Assembly: GCF_040954645.1 (NCBI RefSeq)
Contig: NC_092811.1
Location: 124,864,411 to 124,928,410, forward strand
From: Diabrotica undecimpunctata
Lineage: Eukaryota > Arthropoda > Insecta > Coleoptera > Chrysomelidae
Direction: 5' to 3'
DNA length: 64,000 nt
Shown here one piece after another: positions 11,196 through 22,090 of this stretch. The notes beneath the pieces are model-generated. The model searched no databases. It was not told the origin of the DNA and saw nothing but the letters and a program-made list of their open reading frames with translations. Both the position numbers and the translations under genes were made by a program. How positions within the stretch are numbered: the first letter of the stretch is position 1; each line of letters opens with the position of its first letter.

Positions 11196-13330
11196 TTTCA
11201 TTATCATCATCATAAGTGGCTCGACAATCCATTGTGGATCTTTTCCTGCTTACAGAAAAGTCGCCACTCCCGTTGATTCCTGTCAACTTCCCTCCATATT
11301 CTCACCCTTAGAATCTGTAGGTATTCTTCGACATCATCAATCCATCTCCTTCTTGCTCGTCCTCTACTTCTTGTGCCCTTTGGTTTTGAAAATGTTAATC
11401 TCTTCATGTATTCGTGATCTGACATCTAGGTCTCTGCACTTTAACGAATTTCACAATATCTGGATCGGTGTATAATTGATATAGTTCAATGTTGTTTCTT
11501 CGACGCCATAGCCCATTTTCATTTACGGCCTTTCTAAGAATTTTTCTCCCAAAAATACCAAGAAGTCTTTCATTATTTTGAGATAAGGTGCACGTTTCAG
11601 TCCCATATAACAAAACCGGTCTTATTAAGGTCTTGTATATATTGAGCTTTACTGCAAGTTTTATATTTTTATTTTTTAAATTTTTATAGAGAGCATGAAC
11701 AGTTCTGTTTACTATTGCTATGCGTCTTTTTATTTCGTCGTCTGTCGTGTTTGTTGTGTTTATTAGCTATCCAAGATATGTGAATTCTTTGACTTGCTCA
11801 AAAGTATGGTTGTTAATTTGAATTTTCTGTTGGATATTTCGGGGGTTTTTAGAAACCAACATATATTTGCTTTTTTTCTCGTTTACCACAAGTCGTAATT
11901 CACTTGCCGTGTCCGAAAGCCTTGTAAAACACTGCACCATGTCTTTTATAGTTCTACCCACTATAACTATATCGTCAGCGAATGCAAGAATTTGCGTCGA
12001 TCTATTAAAAATAGTTCCATTCATTCTAATATTTAATTGTCTGATTGCCTTTTTCAAGGCAATATTAAAGAGGAGACACGCCAGCACTGTCTCAGAGTAA
12101 TGCTAACAGAGTAATGCCCCGATGATACACTCCACTCCACTCCACTCCTGATAGACTCCACTCCACTTACACTCCAGTTGATCATCCATTTTACGCAACA
12201 GACATATTATTCCCTTTAGCCACTTTTCAAGTACTAATTTATTCTGCCATATAAGTACTATTAGTTTATGGATTGTTGCAAAAAGTTGATCACCACCTTT
12301 TTTATACATTTTCAAACAGATTTCATTGATTCCTGGTACTTTATTGTCTTTGAGCTTTAGGATGGCATTTGACACTTCTTCTCTTGTTGGGTCTTCACTG
12401 TGTAGTTGACCTTGTAGATTTTGTTGATTGTCTATGTTGTAGCCTCCTTCAATATTGTTTATATTTAGATGTTCGCTGAAATCTTGTGCTCATCTGTTAA
12501 GAACTGAGTTTTTATCATGTAGAATTTCACCGTTAGTGTTTTTACAAATTTTTAATCGTATTTTAAATTCTTGACGGCTATTATGTAAGGATTTGTAGTA
12601 TTTCCATTATATTATATTATATTATATATTTTCATTAAGAGTGTTCTATTCGTATTCCTTCTATTCGTACTCCCTCTTCTTACGTCGATGGATACGTTTT
12701 TCCTCTCTTCTAAGACGTCTATACTCTTCTTTTTTTGCTCCGTGTAAAACCTGCGTCGATGGTTTTTTGATATGCTGCGTTCTTTCTGCGTTCTGATTAC
12801 TTTTTTCTAACTTGGTTTTGCCCAATATTTCAACCGATTTCTGTTACTCAAAATCTCGTATATTTGCCCATAGTTGGTTAATGTCTTCTTTTTCCAAGTT
12901 TCCTGTCCTTATTTGATCTTTTATTTGCTGTCTGTATAAATTTGCAATGTCGGAATCTTTTAGTTTATTAATGTCGATTTTTTCTCTCCTTTTCCCGATC
13001 TCCTTTTTTAAATTGTATATTCTCTCTTTAAATCGTGCTTTATCCAAATAGTGATCATTATCTATGTTTGCTTCTTTAAAAGACCTAACATCTAATAAGT
13101 TAGAGCAGTGTCCTGCATCGATGATTATATGATATATTTGGTTAATCGTTTCATTATCAGGAGATTTCCAAGTTCTGTATACCTTTATGGAGAAATCGTG
13201 TTCCAGCTATTACCATGTTCTTATTAGACATCGTAGTTATCTAAGTTTACTTCCAGTTTTTCTTGTCCATTCAGCAAATGGACTTTTGGAAAAGCATGAC
13301 TTTTTTATTCATTAGACTTTTTCCATTTTA
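11196..13330 (-). mobile_element. RTE-like LINE, 5'-truncated, degraded
   Basis: Minus-strand non-LTR element. From 5' to 3': the end of an APE endonuclease (about 13310-13080, with NQIYHIIID and a DNDHY box), a charged linker (12844-13047), an RT start LKLKDNKVPGINE (about 12350), TQILAFADDIVIVGR with the catalytic FADD (about 11985), VKEFTYLG, LIRPVLLYGTETCTLS and RKILRK. The 3' end is a (TGA)n-type tail at 11198-11213, characteristic of RTE. The RT fingers/palm between about 12180 and 12090 are deleted and replaced by an ACTCC-rich microsatellite. Stops and shifts throughout. Confidence 0.85.
12129..12176. repeat. ACTCC/CCACT microsatellite inside LINE
   Basis: Repeated CCACT/ACTCC units sit where the reverse transcriptase core (roughly between the APG motif and the FADD box) should be. 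The repeat therefore marks a deletion repaired or expanded with simple sequence. Confidence 0.7.
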
Positions 13331-13599
13331 ATCTCCCATAAATAGGGTTTTAACACAATACCCGTTGTTTTCATTGTTTGTTCACGGATACAAATTTCCT
13401 ATATATCTGTATTTTTGTAATTTTTCTCAATTTATTTCAAGAGTTTTTTGTTATATCGTCTTTTCTTTTCTCTTAATATATTTTTAGTTCTTTTACGTTA
13501 TTTAGTGTACTCACTTTCAGCATATTTTGATCCTAATTTCAATATTGTTAGTCTTAATTTACTTCACTTCTCTGTTTTTTACATTTTTGTCATCGAATC

Positions 13600-14049
13600 A
13601 TGTTTTCCTCATTTTTTAATTTCTTTTCTATTTTTTTTTTGCTGATTTTACCACACGTCTCTTTACCTTTAATTCTTCTCTACATTTGTTCTGGATTCAC
13701 TTCTTTTTCTTTTGTTTTGTCCATCTCCTCGTTAAATGCTTATTCTAGCTCTGTTGAATGCTTAGTATAGCTCTATTTATTCTTCGCTTTTCTGTGTTAA
13801 AGCTCTTCAGAACTGGTATGATCTGTTTCATTCTCGCTCCTACCATAAAGTGTCAGAGTCTGCTTCCAGTCCTCGGAATATCCTGATGTTAGTTATACAG
13901 TTTTCTTCATTCTTTTCAATAAGTACATGATCTATTTGGTTGATGACTTTTCCATTTGGAGGGTTCCATGTATATATTTGAGTTGAAAGTAAGTGCTTTA
14001 ACTTTAAGTAACAATCGGCCAAAACCTGTTGTGGTAATAATATACACAA
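13600..14049 (-). mobile_element. RTE-like LINE endonuclease/linker fragment
   Basis: WNPPNGKVINQIDHVLIEK followed by IRIFRGLEADSD (about 13850-13970) is the C-terminal part of an APE-type endonuclease; the usual SDH is eroded to SDT. A weak Lys/Glu-rich linker continues to about 13600. It lies downstream of an RT fragment and upstream of another endonuclease fragment on the same strand, so it is an independent truncated copy. Confidence 0.7.
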
Positions 14050-14109
14050 AAGCTTGTAGCAGACCGTTTCAGGCCCATAGCTTAGAAATTTTCTTCCATC
14101 TTCTTCTGT

Positions 14110-15060
14110 CTCTAGATTCTTTTCTCCAATTTTCTATCTTCTTTTCTTGTAGATCTTTCGCAAACTCCTTCCCTCCATATTCTCCTTGGTCTGCCTCTTT
14201 TTCTCTTATCTTCCGGTGTTCTCCATGATATGTTCTTTACCTCTCTACTGTCCTCCATTCTAACAAGATGACCTAGCCACTGCAATCTTTTAGCTTTAAA
14301 AAAATCGCTTAGGCTGCCTTCGCCGAACATTTTATAAATTTTAGAATTTGTTCTTCGCTCCCATCCTATTTCTGTCAACTTTCCTCCAAAAATTCTTCTT
14401 AATATTCTTCTTTCCCATATTTAAATTTTCTGTTGTAGTTTCTTTGTTAATACTCATGTCTCGCAACCATACGTTAGAATAGGCCGCAGGATAGTTTTAT
14501 ACAGCCTTATTTTTGTATTTCTCGATACCTCTTTCGATTTTAATATTGTGTGCAAACTGCCTGCACACCTGTTTCCTTTTGCTATTCGTACATCTATTAA
14601 GTAGTAAGAACTACCAAATACATGTAATCCTCCACCTCTTCAATTTCCAGAATTTCTCTCCCCACTGCAATTTCCATATTTAGTTTTCTGCTTTTCTTTT
14701 GCTTATTCTTCAGCTCCATGTATTCTGTTTTATTTATATTTATCTGTAATTCCATATTTCCTGTGACCTCTCTTTCTCTTTTCTAATTCTTTTCTACCCT
14801 AGCCAAAAGTACATCATCAGCATAGACTAGACACTGGTGACTCTTATTAAATATTGTTCCCGCTCTAGTCATATTGCTGTCTCTTCTTATCTTTTTAAGG
14901 GCCACATTAAACAGCGTGGTGGATAGAGGACCCTGTCTTACACCTTTCTAAACTTTAAAGTATTGGATCTTCTTTCCATTAATCTTAACTGTGCTTGTAG
15001 TGTTCTGAAGCGTCGTATGTACCAATCTGATTATCTTTATTAATTTAATTTTATCTTTAT
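14110..15060 (-). mobile_element. RTE-like LINE reverse transcriptase fragment
   Basis: Minus-strand RT C-terminal half. IRLVHTTLQNTTSTVKING (about 15020), KGVRQGPLSTTLFNVALKK (about 14930), CLVYADDVLLA with YADD (about 14835), then RRIFGGKLTEIGWERRTNS (about 14380) and RLQWLGHLVRMEDSREV, the typical C-terminal GHLxR domain (about 14260), ending in GRPRRIW. Several frameshifts. The same domain order as the copy at 27.9-30.3 kb but clearly divergent. Confidence 0.8.
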
Positions 15061-15061
15061 T

Positions 15062-15925
15062 AATTTTTATTAATATTATGGTAATAAACACATAAATAAA
15101 CATCGAAATCATCCGTATATTCCCACAAAACAAATGCTATTACCTGATTAATTATTGAAACACTTAATATCCGTTAAAAATAAAGCACAAGAGAAATCAC
15201 AATTTCCGAAAGCTACGACAAAATAAGTCGCTCGGAATACAAACGGGTCAGTCTCAGTACAAGTAAATCCCCGTGTTTAGTTATGAGACAGACAAAATCC
15301 CTCACATCCTCTAGTTTCCCATTATAAGCTATTTTACGAACATATTATTAGAGAAAATGTTAAAAAAAGCTTTTATGCTTAACGTTTTTAGCCCACAACT
15401 TTTATAAAAATGTAAATAATGGGGGTGGGATAAAGGGTCCATATAAAAATAGAATATTTGGTAGACCTCAAACTAATAAAAAAATTTTAGATTACGTGTA
15501 AGGGTGTTAAACTACTTTTACACCAAAAATTTTAAAGTAGATGTTTGTGTTTAATATTTGATAACCTATTAAATTGTTCATATCTTCTATATTATCTCTA
15601 TCTTCTTTATTTTTATAATATGACCTATTTTTGTTCGATTACTTAATATACATAATCACTTAAACTTTTATATGAACGTTCAAGTCTCTACGAGCCATAC
15701 CTGATTTATATCTTAAATTTTTTTTCTTTATTCCAGAACTGAGATATTTGTTTTTTGCTCTGATATAAAATGATTTCTTCATATTTTTAAGGGACGCCTT
15801 ACGCTTCTTCTTTCTTTAAGTTTGTCATTTAACATTTGGTTAGTTACTTTATTTTTATCCATTTGGTTAATGTTTCATTTTGATCTGTAATTTTTTAATT
15901 TAGCGTTGTAGTTAAAGTATACAGA
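15062..15925. other. Unassigned AT-rich stretch
   Basis: No coding motif, RNA gene or repeat end recognised. Low-complexity A/T runs dominate. Confidence 0.5.
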
Positions 15926-16439
15926 GTTGTCCACTCAAAAAGGTCCCCCCTGATAATTAGCTATAGCACCATAATAGCATATTATAAACAAAATTCATTG
16001 GATTTTCTAAAAATGATAAAACATGTCGATTTTCTTCTACAAGAGACGTGTTCTAATAACATAGACATCTGTCATTTGTCAACCCTCTTCCTCCCAGTAC
16101 CACAAATCTTTAATTTTTAAATAGGGAATATGCCATGTGGGGCATATCATTAGATAGGTATTTTGCTGGAGAAATCAGGTACCCACGATTTTTTTGTGAT
16201 GTGACAATTTGATTACTTATTTTAAGACTAGATATTGAGGGCGACTCCTTTATACCGGAAATTTTACGTTTTTTCTTCCATACTTCTGTTACAGAAGTGG
16301 AGCTGTTAATGCTAGAGACATATTGGGTTCAACTGGATTTTTTGTTTGTTTTATTAAACGTTGAGCTCTAGGCTTCATTTTTTTGTGCTTAATTTTATTT
16401 TCGAGCGTGTTTTGCTTTTTAAATATATTAAAAGCTATT

Positions 16440-16930
16440 CTCCTGGTACGTACCCTGCGTCTAAGCTAATCTTAAACTATTGGATTTATGTACGGGCTCA
16501 ACGCAGGCCAATTTATTGTAGGTATACCGATCTCAATCAAATAGGTGGTGGTTACTCGTGCGATAGTCGAGAGAAAAATACCTGACTTCAGTTGATAGTC
16601 CTGCCAATTCAGATGTTCGCGAGCAAATTCTAATCACCTTTTGCTTCTTGACTGCAGTTGGCTGGGGACCCGTAGCTGCCCTTTTTGGTGTCAGGTTGGC
16701 CTCCTTTAGTCTCCTTCTCACTGTCCAAACGCTGGTAACTACACCTTGGTAACCACACCTCGGACCTCTCTAAGCTCTTCTTTGAGATTTGCACCAGTCA
16801 AATGTCGAGTTCTCAGTGATTTCGATACAAAAAATGGATCATCTCTTTTCGTTGTTATTCGTTTACAGCCTTCTACTTCTCGGTGGACATAATCACCAGT
16901 ATCTTGGTAGCGACGATACACTCGGGACAT
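16440..16930 (-). pseudogene. Tc1-like transposase fragment
   Basis: Two frames on the minus strand belong together. MSRVYRRYQDTGDYVHR and NLKEELREVRGV (16739-16930) form the end of the helix-turn-helix domain. MRRRLKEANLTPKRAATGP (16533-16721) matches the VRRRLxEAxLxxRRPxxxP linker of Tc1 transposases. GIPTINWPALSPYINPI (about 16500) corresponds to the SPDLNPIE box, without its Glu context. The part between the linker and this box, with the first two catalytic Asp residues, is missing. Terminal repeats were not securely found; CACTCAAAAAGGTCCCC near 15931 may be one end. Confidence 0.75.
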
Positions 16931-16934
16931 AGTA

Positions 16935-17480
16935 GATTGGCTTAAATTTAGTAGGTTATATACTTAAATACATCGACTGATGTATTAGTGGGTTGGGTTG
17001 CTATGGAAATTGATGCTTTCGATGTTAATCGAAACAACTCGGTGCATGTCGATTTCAACGAGTCAAGTTCTGACCCCCTCTAAAACTTTTTTAGATCTCA
17101 ATAATGAGGTTAATGATGGTATACTAAATGTTTTTAAATTTACACTTTTTAGATTGAAACACGAGACGTATTTTCGCAAAATAATTTTGAGTCGATTATT
17201 TTACACTCAAGTATAGTTTTTTTTGGAGTTTAAATTTGTTTCTTGGAGACATATTATTTCTGTAGATTATTCAGAAATAAGTGGTTGTAAGTCGATGGAA
17301 AAATCCATCTATATTCCATTGCAATAGTTTAATTTTGTTATATATGGAAATATAAATTTAGGAGCTAACCCCAGATGACTTACCCTCGGATTCAGAGATG
17401 TCGTTACTCAAGCGTCGGAGGATTTTCTTTCTTAAGGTCAGGTTCCTCCAAAAACAGTGTTTTTTGTAATAAATTTTATT
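16935..17480. other. Unassigned stretch
   Basis: A 72-codon open frame (16998-17216) has no recognisable motif. No repeat end identified; this may be the decayed flank of the Tc1 fragment. Confidence 0.4.
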
Positions 17481-17483
17481 TAT

Positions 17484-19420
17484 AATTTTCTTCTTCAAGT
17501 GCCATCTCCGCGGCGGAGGTCGGCAATCATTATAGCTATTCGGACTTTTGAGACGGCTGCTCTGAAAAGTTCATTTGATGTACATCCGTACCACTCTCTC
17601 AGGTTGCGCAGCCATGACATTCTACGCCTCCCTATGCTTCTCTTTCCTTGGATCTTTTTCTGCATAATCAGTTGGAGCAAGGTGTATTTCTCTCCACGTG
17701 TAATATGTCCGAGATATTCTAATTTTCTTGTTTTTATTGAATTTAAAATTTCCATTTCTTTGTTCATCCTTCCCAGAACCTCTTTGTTTGTGACGTGTTC
17801 TGTCCATGATATTTTCAGAATTCTTCTGTACACCCACAGCTCAAATGATTCCAGTTTTTTCATTGATGTCGCATTCAAGGTCCAAGATTCCATTCCATAA
17901 AACAAAGCCAAAAAACATAGCACCTCGCCAACCTAACTCTTAGTTCCAGTTTTAAATCCCTGGTACATAGAACTCTTTTCATTTTGTTGAAATTTGCTCT
18001 GGCCTTTTCTATTCTTATTTTTATCTCCTGATTGTAATCATTTGTGGAGTTAATCATTGTTCCCAGGTATGCATATTTGTCCACTTGTTCGACGTTGGTT
18101 TCGTTTATTAGAAGATTCTCGTTATTTCTTTGAGTTTTCGATATTCTCATAAATTTCGTCTTCTTGACATTCATTATTAGACCGTACTCTTTTCCATACT
18201 CCGAGTCATGAATAAACGTAAATCATACTCTGCTATTCTGGTCACCAGTCTCTGAAGATCTTCAATGTTTTCGGCTAAGATCACAGTGTCGTCCGCATAT
18301 CTAATGTTGTTAATGGGAACTCCATTTACCTTTATTCCAGCTGTTTCACCCTCAAGAGCTTTTTCAGGACCTCTTCGGAGTAGGTATTGAAAAGAATTGG
18401 CGACAATACGCATCCCTGTCTTACTCCACATCTAATTTCAATTTCTTCTGACAGCTGTTCGTTAACACGTGTTTTTGCTCGCTGTTTATAGTATAAATTT
18501 GATATGATCCTGAGGTCGTTGTAGTCAATCTTCTTTGATTTCAGGACATTCATTAAATGTTTATGTCGTACTTTATCGAATGCTTTATTATAGTCAATAA
18601 AACATGCGTATATATCTTGATTGACGTCCAGGCATCTTTGTATTAGTATATTAAGTGAAAAAAGAGCTTCACGTATTCCTAGGCCTTTGCGAAAACCAAA
18701 TTGTGTATTATTAACGTCTATGTCCAGTTTGTGATATATTCGGTTATGGATGACTTTAAGTAGTAACTTTAGCGTATAAGACATTAAGCTAATGGTGCGG
18801 TAATCGCTGAATTCTCTTGCGTTTTTCTTTTTAGGGAGACAAATAAAAAAAAAATGTTAACCACTCTTTGGGTAATACACCTGAACTATAAATTTGGTTT
18901 AAGAGTGTCACTAAAACATCAATGTGCTTCTCATCTAGAATTTTTAGGATTTCTATAGGAAGCATATCAGGTCCAGGGCTTTTTCCGCTCTTCATTGTTT
19001 TTAATGCGTGCAATATTTCTTCTTTTGTAATATATGGACCTATTTCTTCTGACGTAAGTTCTATGTGCTCCAGATCTCCTCTTTCATCATCGAACAATTC
19101 ATCGATATATTCTGCCCATCTTTATATTTTCTCGTCCGTATGTGTTATAGCAGTACCGTCTCTATCCAGAATTGCACAAGTAGGATTTTGTTTTCTTAGT
19201 CCTGCTAGTTCTTTGACTTTCTTGTGTAGGTTAAACAGATCATATGTATTTTGAAGGTCTTCGATCTCTTTGCATTGCTCTTCAAAGTATTTTTCTTTTG
19301 CCTGCTTTATCGTCTTTCTAATCTCGTGGTTTATCTCTCTGTATTTATTGTTATCCTTGTTTTTAAATTGTCTCCGTTGTTCCATCATATTGAGTATCTC
19401 GTCATTCATCCATTCCTCTT
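17484..19420 (-). mobile_element. Non-LTR retrotransposon (LINE), linker to C-terminus
   Basis: Nearly complete RT of the APE-type 'endonuclease-reverse transcriptase' LINE group. Order on the minus strand: a Lys/Glu-rich linker with NDEILNMMEQRRQ (19409), KSGKSPGPDMLPIEIL (about 18990), NTQFGFRKGLGIREALF (about 18690), CFIDYNKAFDKVRH (about 18590), CGVRQGCVLSPILFN (about 18420), NNIRYADDTVILAEN (about 18300), KYAYLGTMI (about 18080), KLEYLGHITRGE (about 17720) and GKRSIGRRRMSWLRNLREW near the end. The 3' terminus is TGGCACTTGAAGAAGAA, a (GAA)n tail. The endonuclease is missing. One in-frame stop and at least four frameshifts. The same family recurs at 35.5-37.0 kb and probably at 62.9-64.0 kb. 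Confidence 0.9.
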
Positions 19421-19439
19421 TTCTGCTTGAGGAAGTCTA

Positions 19440-20065
19440 TTTATATTTGTCTATTTATATTATATTTGATTTATAATACAAAAGATATTTAAAAATCAAA
19501 CTTTTTACTGGGAAAATTATATACATTAAAAAACTTAAAATATTTTACAAATCATGTTCATAATTCGTAACAAAATACACATAATAGGGTTTAAAACTCA
19601 GAAGTGCGAATGATAACACAATTTTCATTCAATAAACCCTATACTAACAGCTAACTGACTATTTAGTGCAGCTTCCATCAGATTGGTGATGACCAATGGC
19701 ACTAATGGCCCAATTCAATACTTGGTTTGTCAATCTCTCTCAATTATGTTATAGCTGCTTATTGAATTTGTTATTATTTAGTATCATTTATTGTGTTTGA
19801 GTTGTATATTGTATGTTTTATGTTGTTTTAGCTTTTAGTTTTTAATACAAAGAAAAATAACGTACTGGGGTCTAATGATGGGGCAAATATTGTAAGCCTT
19901 AAAACCGGTAGCCCAAAATTTACCAACTTTTATCAACTATCAAATAAAAACTACTCTATAAAAAAAACATATACAAAAATTTTAAATCAAAAACTACGTA
20001 AGAAAGCCCTGAAATTAGTATTTCCACCACCAGAGAAATATCCCTGCACATTCTGCCCGATTATA
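19440..20065. other. Mostly unassigned; possible upstream Penelope sequence
   Basis: No clear coding motif. The last 200 bases may be decayed reverse transcriptase of the Penelope-like element that follows, but no RT motif can be read. Confidence 0.4.
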
Positions 20066-20560
20066 TTTACAGGCCATATATCAAAAAAATAGGCAAATAC
20101 ATAAAAAAGAAAGAAATAACACCAGCTTTTAGAACAACAACAATCGCAAATATATTAAAAACAAAAAGAGCCAAAATAAAAATGCACCATGTTTGATGTT
20201 TGGCATTTTGAATACACCACTTGCACAGTGGTGTATTCAAACTAAAATGAGGCGACTGCCCAAAAACTTACATCGGTCAAACTGGTAGAACTTTTAACAA
20301 ACGTAGAGCAGAACATAAAAGGGTTTTTAATAATATAAAAACAGACTCTACGTATGCACTCCACCTTCTAGACCATAATCATTCTTTTAATGACGAATTT
20401 CAAATTCTTCACATTCAAAATACAGGCCTGACGTTATCGTTATTAGAATCTATGGAAATAAACAACTTAAAAAATATAGACATAATTCTGAATGACCAAC
20501 CTGAGACAAACAGTTCTCCCCTCCTCAACCTATTTAGCTATAGACTATAAAGTGTAAACA
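20066..20560 (+). mobile_element. Penelope-like element: RT tail and GIY-YIG endonuclease
   Basis: LPYIKKIGKYIKKKEITPAF (about 20070) is the RT thumb/linker typical of Penelope-like retroelements. It is followed by GDCPKTYIGQTGRTFNKRRAEH (about 20255), a GIY-YIG nuclease core (YIG with the downstream R...EH), then LLDHNHSF and LLESMEINNL (about 20440) containing the catalytic Glu region. The frame ends at a stop near 20548. Penelope elements use this nuclease to prime reverse transcription. The coding sequence is interrupted just before the GIY-YIG domain by a 15-bp perfect inverted repeat. A hammerhead-like motif follows the stop. Confidence 0.85.
20207..20241. repeat. Perfect 15-bp inverted repeat in Penelope ORF
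   Basis: TTTGAATACACCACT (20207-20221) and its exact complement (20227-20241) are separated by 5 nt. The right arm is genuine coding sequence (SGVFK, leading into GDCP), so the left arm is an inverted copy made at a break point. Confidence 0.9.
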
Positions 20561-20574
20561 CATACCAAAAATAG

Positions 20575-20615
20575 ATCACTTGAGAAAGGCACTCTGCCGA
20601 AACAGCTGTAGTGAT
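20575..20615 (+). ncRNA. Hammerhead-like motif at Penelope 3' end (degenerate)
   Basis: ATCACT/AGTGAT forms an outer stem enclosing TTGAGAAA, the hairpin GGC-ACTCT-GCC and GAAAC. This resembles the hammerhead ribozyme motif reported in Penelope-like element repeats (CUGANGA, stem II, GAAA), but the first core strand is altered. It lies directly after the GIY-YIG stop codon. Activity is unlikely in this copy. Confidence 0.4.
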
Positions 20616-20739
20616 AATAAATTAAAATAAATTTTGTGGAAGAGTTGAAAATAAAAGTTTTCAGTGTTTTATTGTTCTATGTATTTTTTAATAGCAATAT
20701 ATCTCGTGATATAGGTGAAAATATGGGCACAAAAAGCAA

Positions 20740-20908
20740 ACAATTTCGATTTTTTTCAGACTTTGCTAAATAAAAAATTAAGTACAAGGTGCGCAACTGA
20801 CTCATATCATGATTAGTGATAAAGATACATCATGAAGCGATTCCAGCAAAAAATCCAATATGTCAAATTCAAAACAAATCCTGCCTGGACTATCAACGTA
20901 GTTTAGAA
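20740..20908. repeat. Solo end of the 58.5-60.7 kb palindromic element
   Basis: This stretch, from TTTTTTCAGACTTTGCTAAA to TGCCTGGACTA, aligns by eye with the right arm of the palindrome at 58473-60689 (shared GATTCCAGCAAAAAAT, AAATAAAAAATT and a GACTA terminus), with scattered differences. Only one arm is present, so it is a truncated or diverged copy of the same family. Confidence 0.7.
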
Positions 20909-20909
20909 A

Positions 20910-21790
20910 TACTGGGAAATCTATTTTAAAGTCTTATTATTGAAGTATACAACAAAACAAAATGTAGAGATGTCAATAGAATTGCAGTTAAGATTCAATA
21001 GTGAGATAGAATCCGTTTATTTTGTTTTCATTGCTTTCTTGAATTAAAAATTGTAATTTAAAAATAATTTCAGATCTCAAAGTTCAAACAATAAACAAAC
21101 AATTTATTTTCCAATCTACGCGTTCTTTTAAAACTATATTTTTGACAATAAGATATATAAATGCCACAAAGAAACGATGTGGATGTCAGAATGATAGTAT
21201 AATATGTACGTTTAAATTCTTATTAAAAACTTCTGTGATATGTACTAGATATATTTTTATTGTGTTTTTATTGTACATAATTATAGCTTAAGCTATATTT
21301 AATGGATTTGTATAACCGCTCGTGTACTATTCATACTGCATACATAAAACATAATCAGAGTCAAAGTTCTTTCATAAATTAAAAACGTGCTTGAACTTCG
21401 TGTGTCGTACCCGCAATCTGGAGATAATAACGTGCCTTGCTAGTAGTAACTTTTCGACTGATACATCTTTTTACGCCCTTAATGAAAAACTTTGATGGGT
21501 TTAGTTTTAGTTGTAATTTAAGTTTCAAATAATTTTATGCATATGTTGAATTTTAGTATATCTTTCATGGATGTTTTAACGTCATTTTTATTTCTTTATG
21601 CAAAATTTCTTTTTTTTTTCTTACCGAATAAAACAAGACAGTTTATATCATATCTTTGACAAGATAGTGTAATATACTCTGTTCACTCAGATGTATATAG
21701 ATACTTGATTTGGTTTTTGTACTGGATTGATATCGATACCTTCTCATCTCATTTTTGTATAAAATATATAAAAATATTATAAACACACCA
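20910..21790. other. Unassigned AT-rich stretch
   Basis: No gene or repeat end recognised apart from short homopolymer runs. Confidence 0.5.
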
Positions 21791-21797
21791 CGACAAA

Positions 21798-21827
21798 CTT
21801 GTTTGGTGGTAATATCCACCAAACAAG
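21798..21827. repeat. Perfect 12-bp hairpin
   Basis: CTTGTTTGGTGG and its exact complement CCACCAAACAAG flank a 6-nt TAATAT centre. It may be the core of a small foldback element or a protein-binding palindrome. Confidence 0.85.
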
Positions 21828-21839
21828 TGGTACCTGCTG

Positions 21840-21885
21840 GTCGATATTACCATCCAGCGCCAATTTATAAACATTTAAAGGTTAA
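21840..21885 (+). repeat. Repeat segment shared with 33473-33515
   Basis: ATATTACCATCCAGCGCCAATTT and the following AAACATTTAAAGGTTAA match a segment near 33473-33515 (ATATTACCACTCAACGGCAATTT..) with a few differences. Two copies of the same dispersed repeat in direct orientation; family unknown. Confidence 0.6.
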
Positions 21886-22090
21886 GAAGCCTTGAAAAGT
21901 AAACATACACACTGGGAACCGAGACTCATTTCTCCAAAATGAAGACAACTTTATATGTGCATGGAAAATAACCATATCAATACACGAGCAAATTTACTTA
22001 CTGACCCACCAAAATAAAGTAGTGGAGGAGGGGCACTTTTGAACGTTTTTTCTTTGTAAGTGTATTATGCATATACATTGCCTAAAATTA

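Noticed and set aside
15925..17095. CACTCAAAAAGGTCCCC and GTTCTGACCCCCTC as a terminal repeat pair of the Tc1 fragment
   Set aside because: The two words do not align well as inverted repeats and no matching TA boundaries could be fixed.
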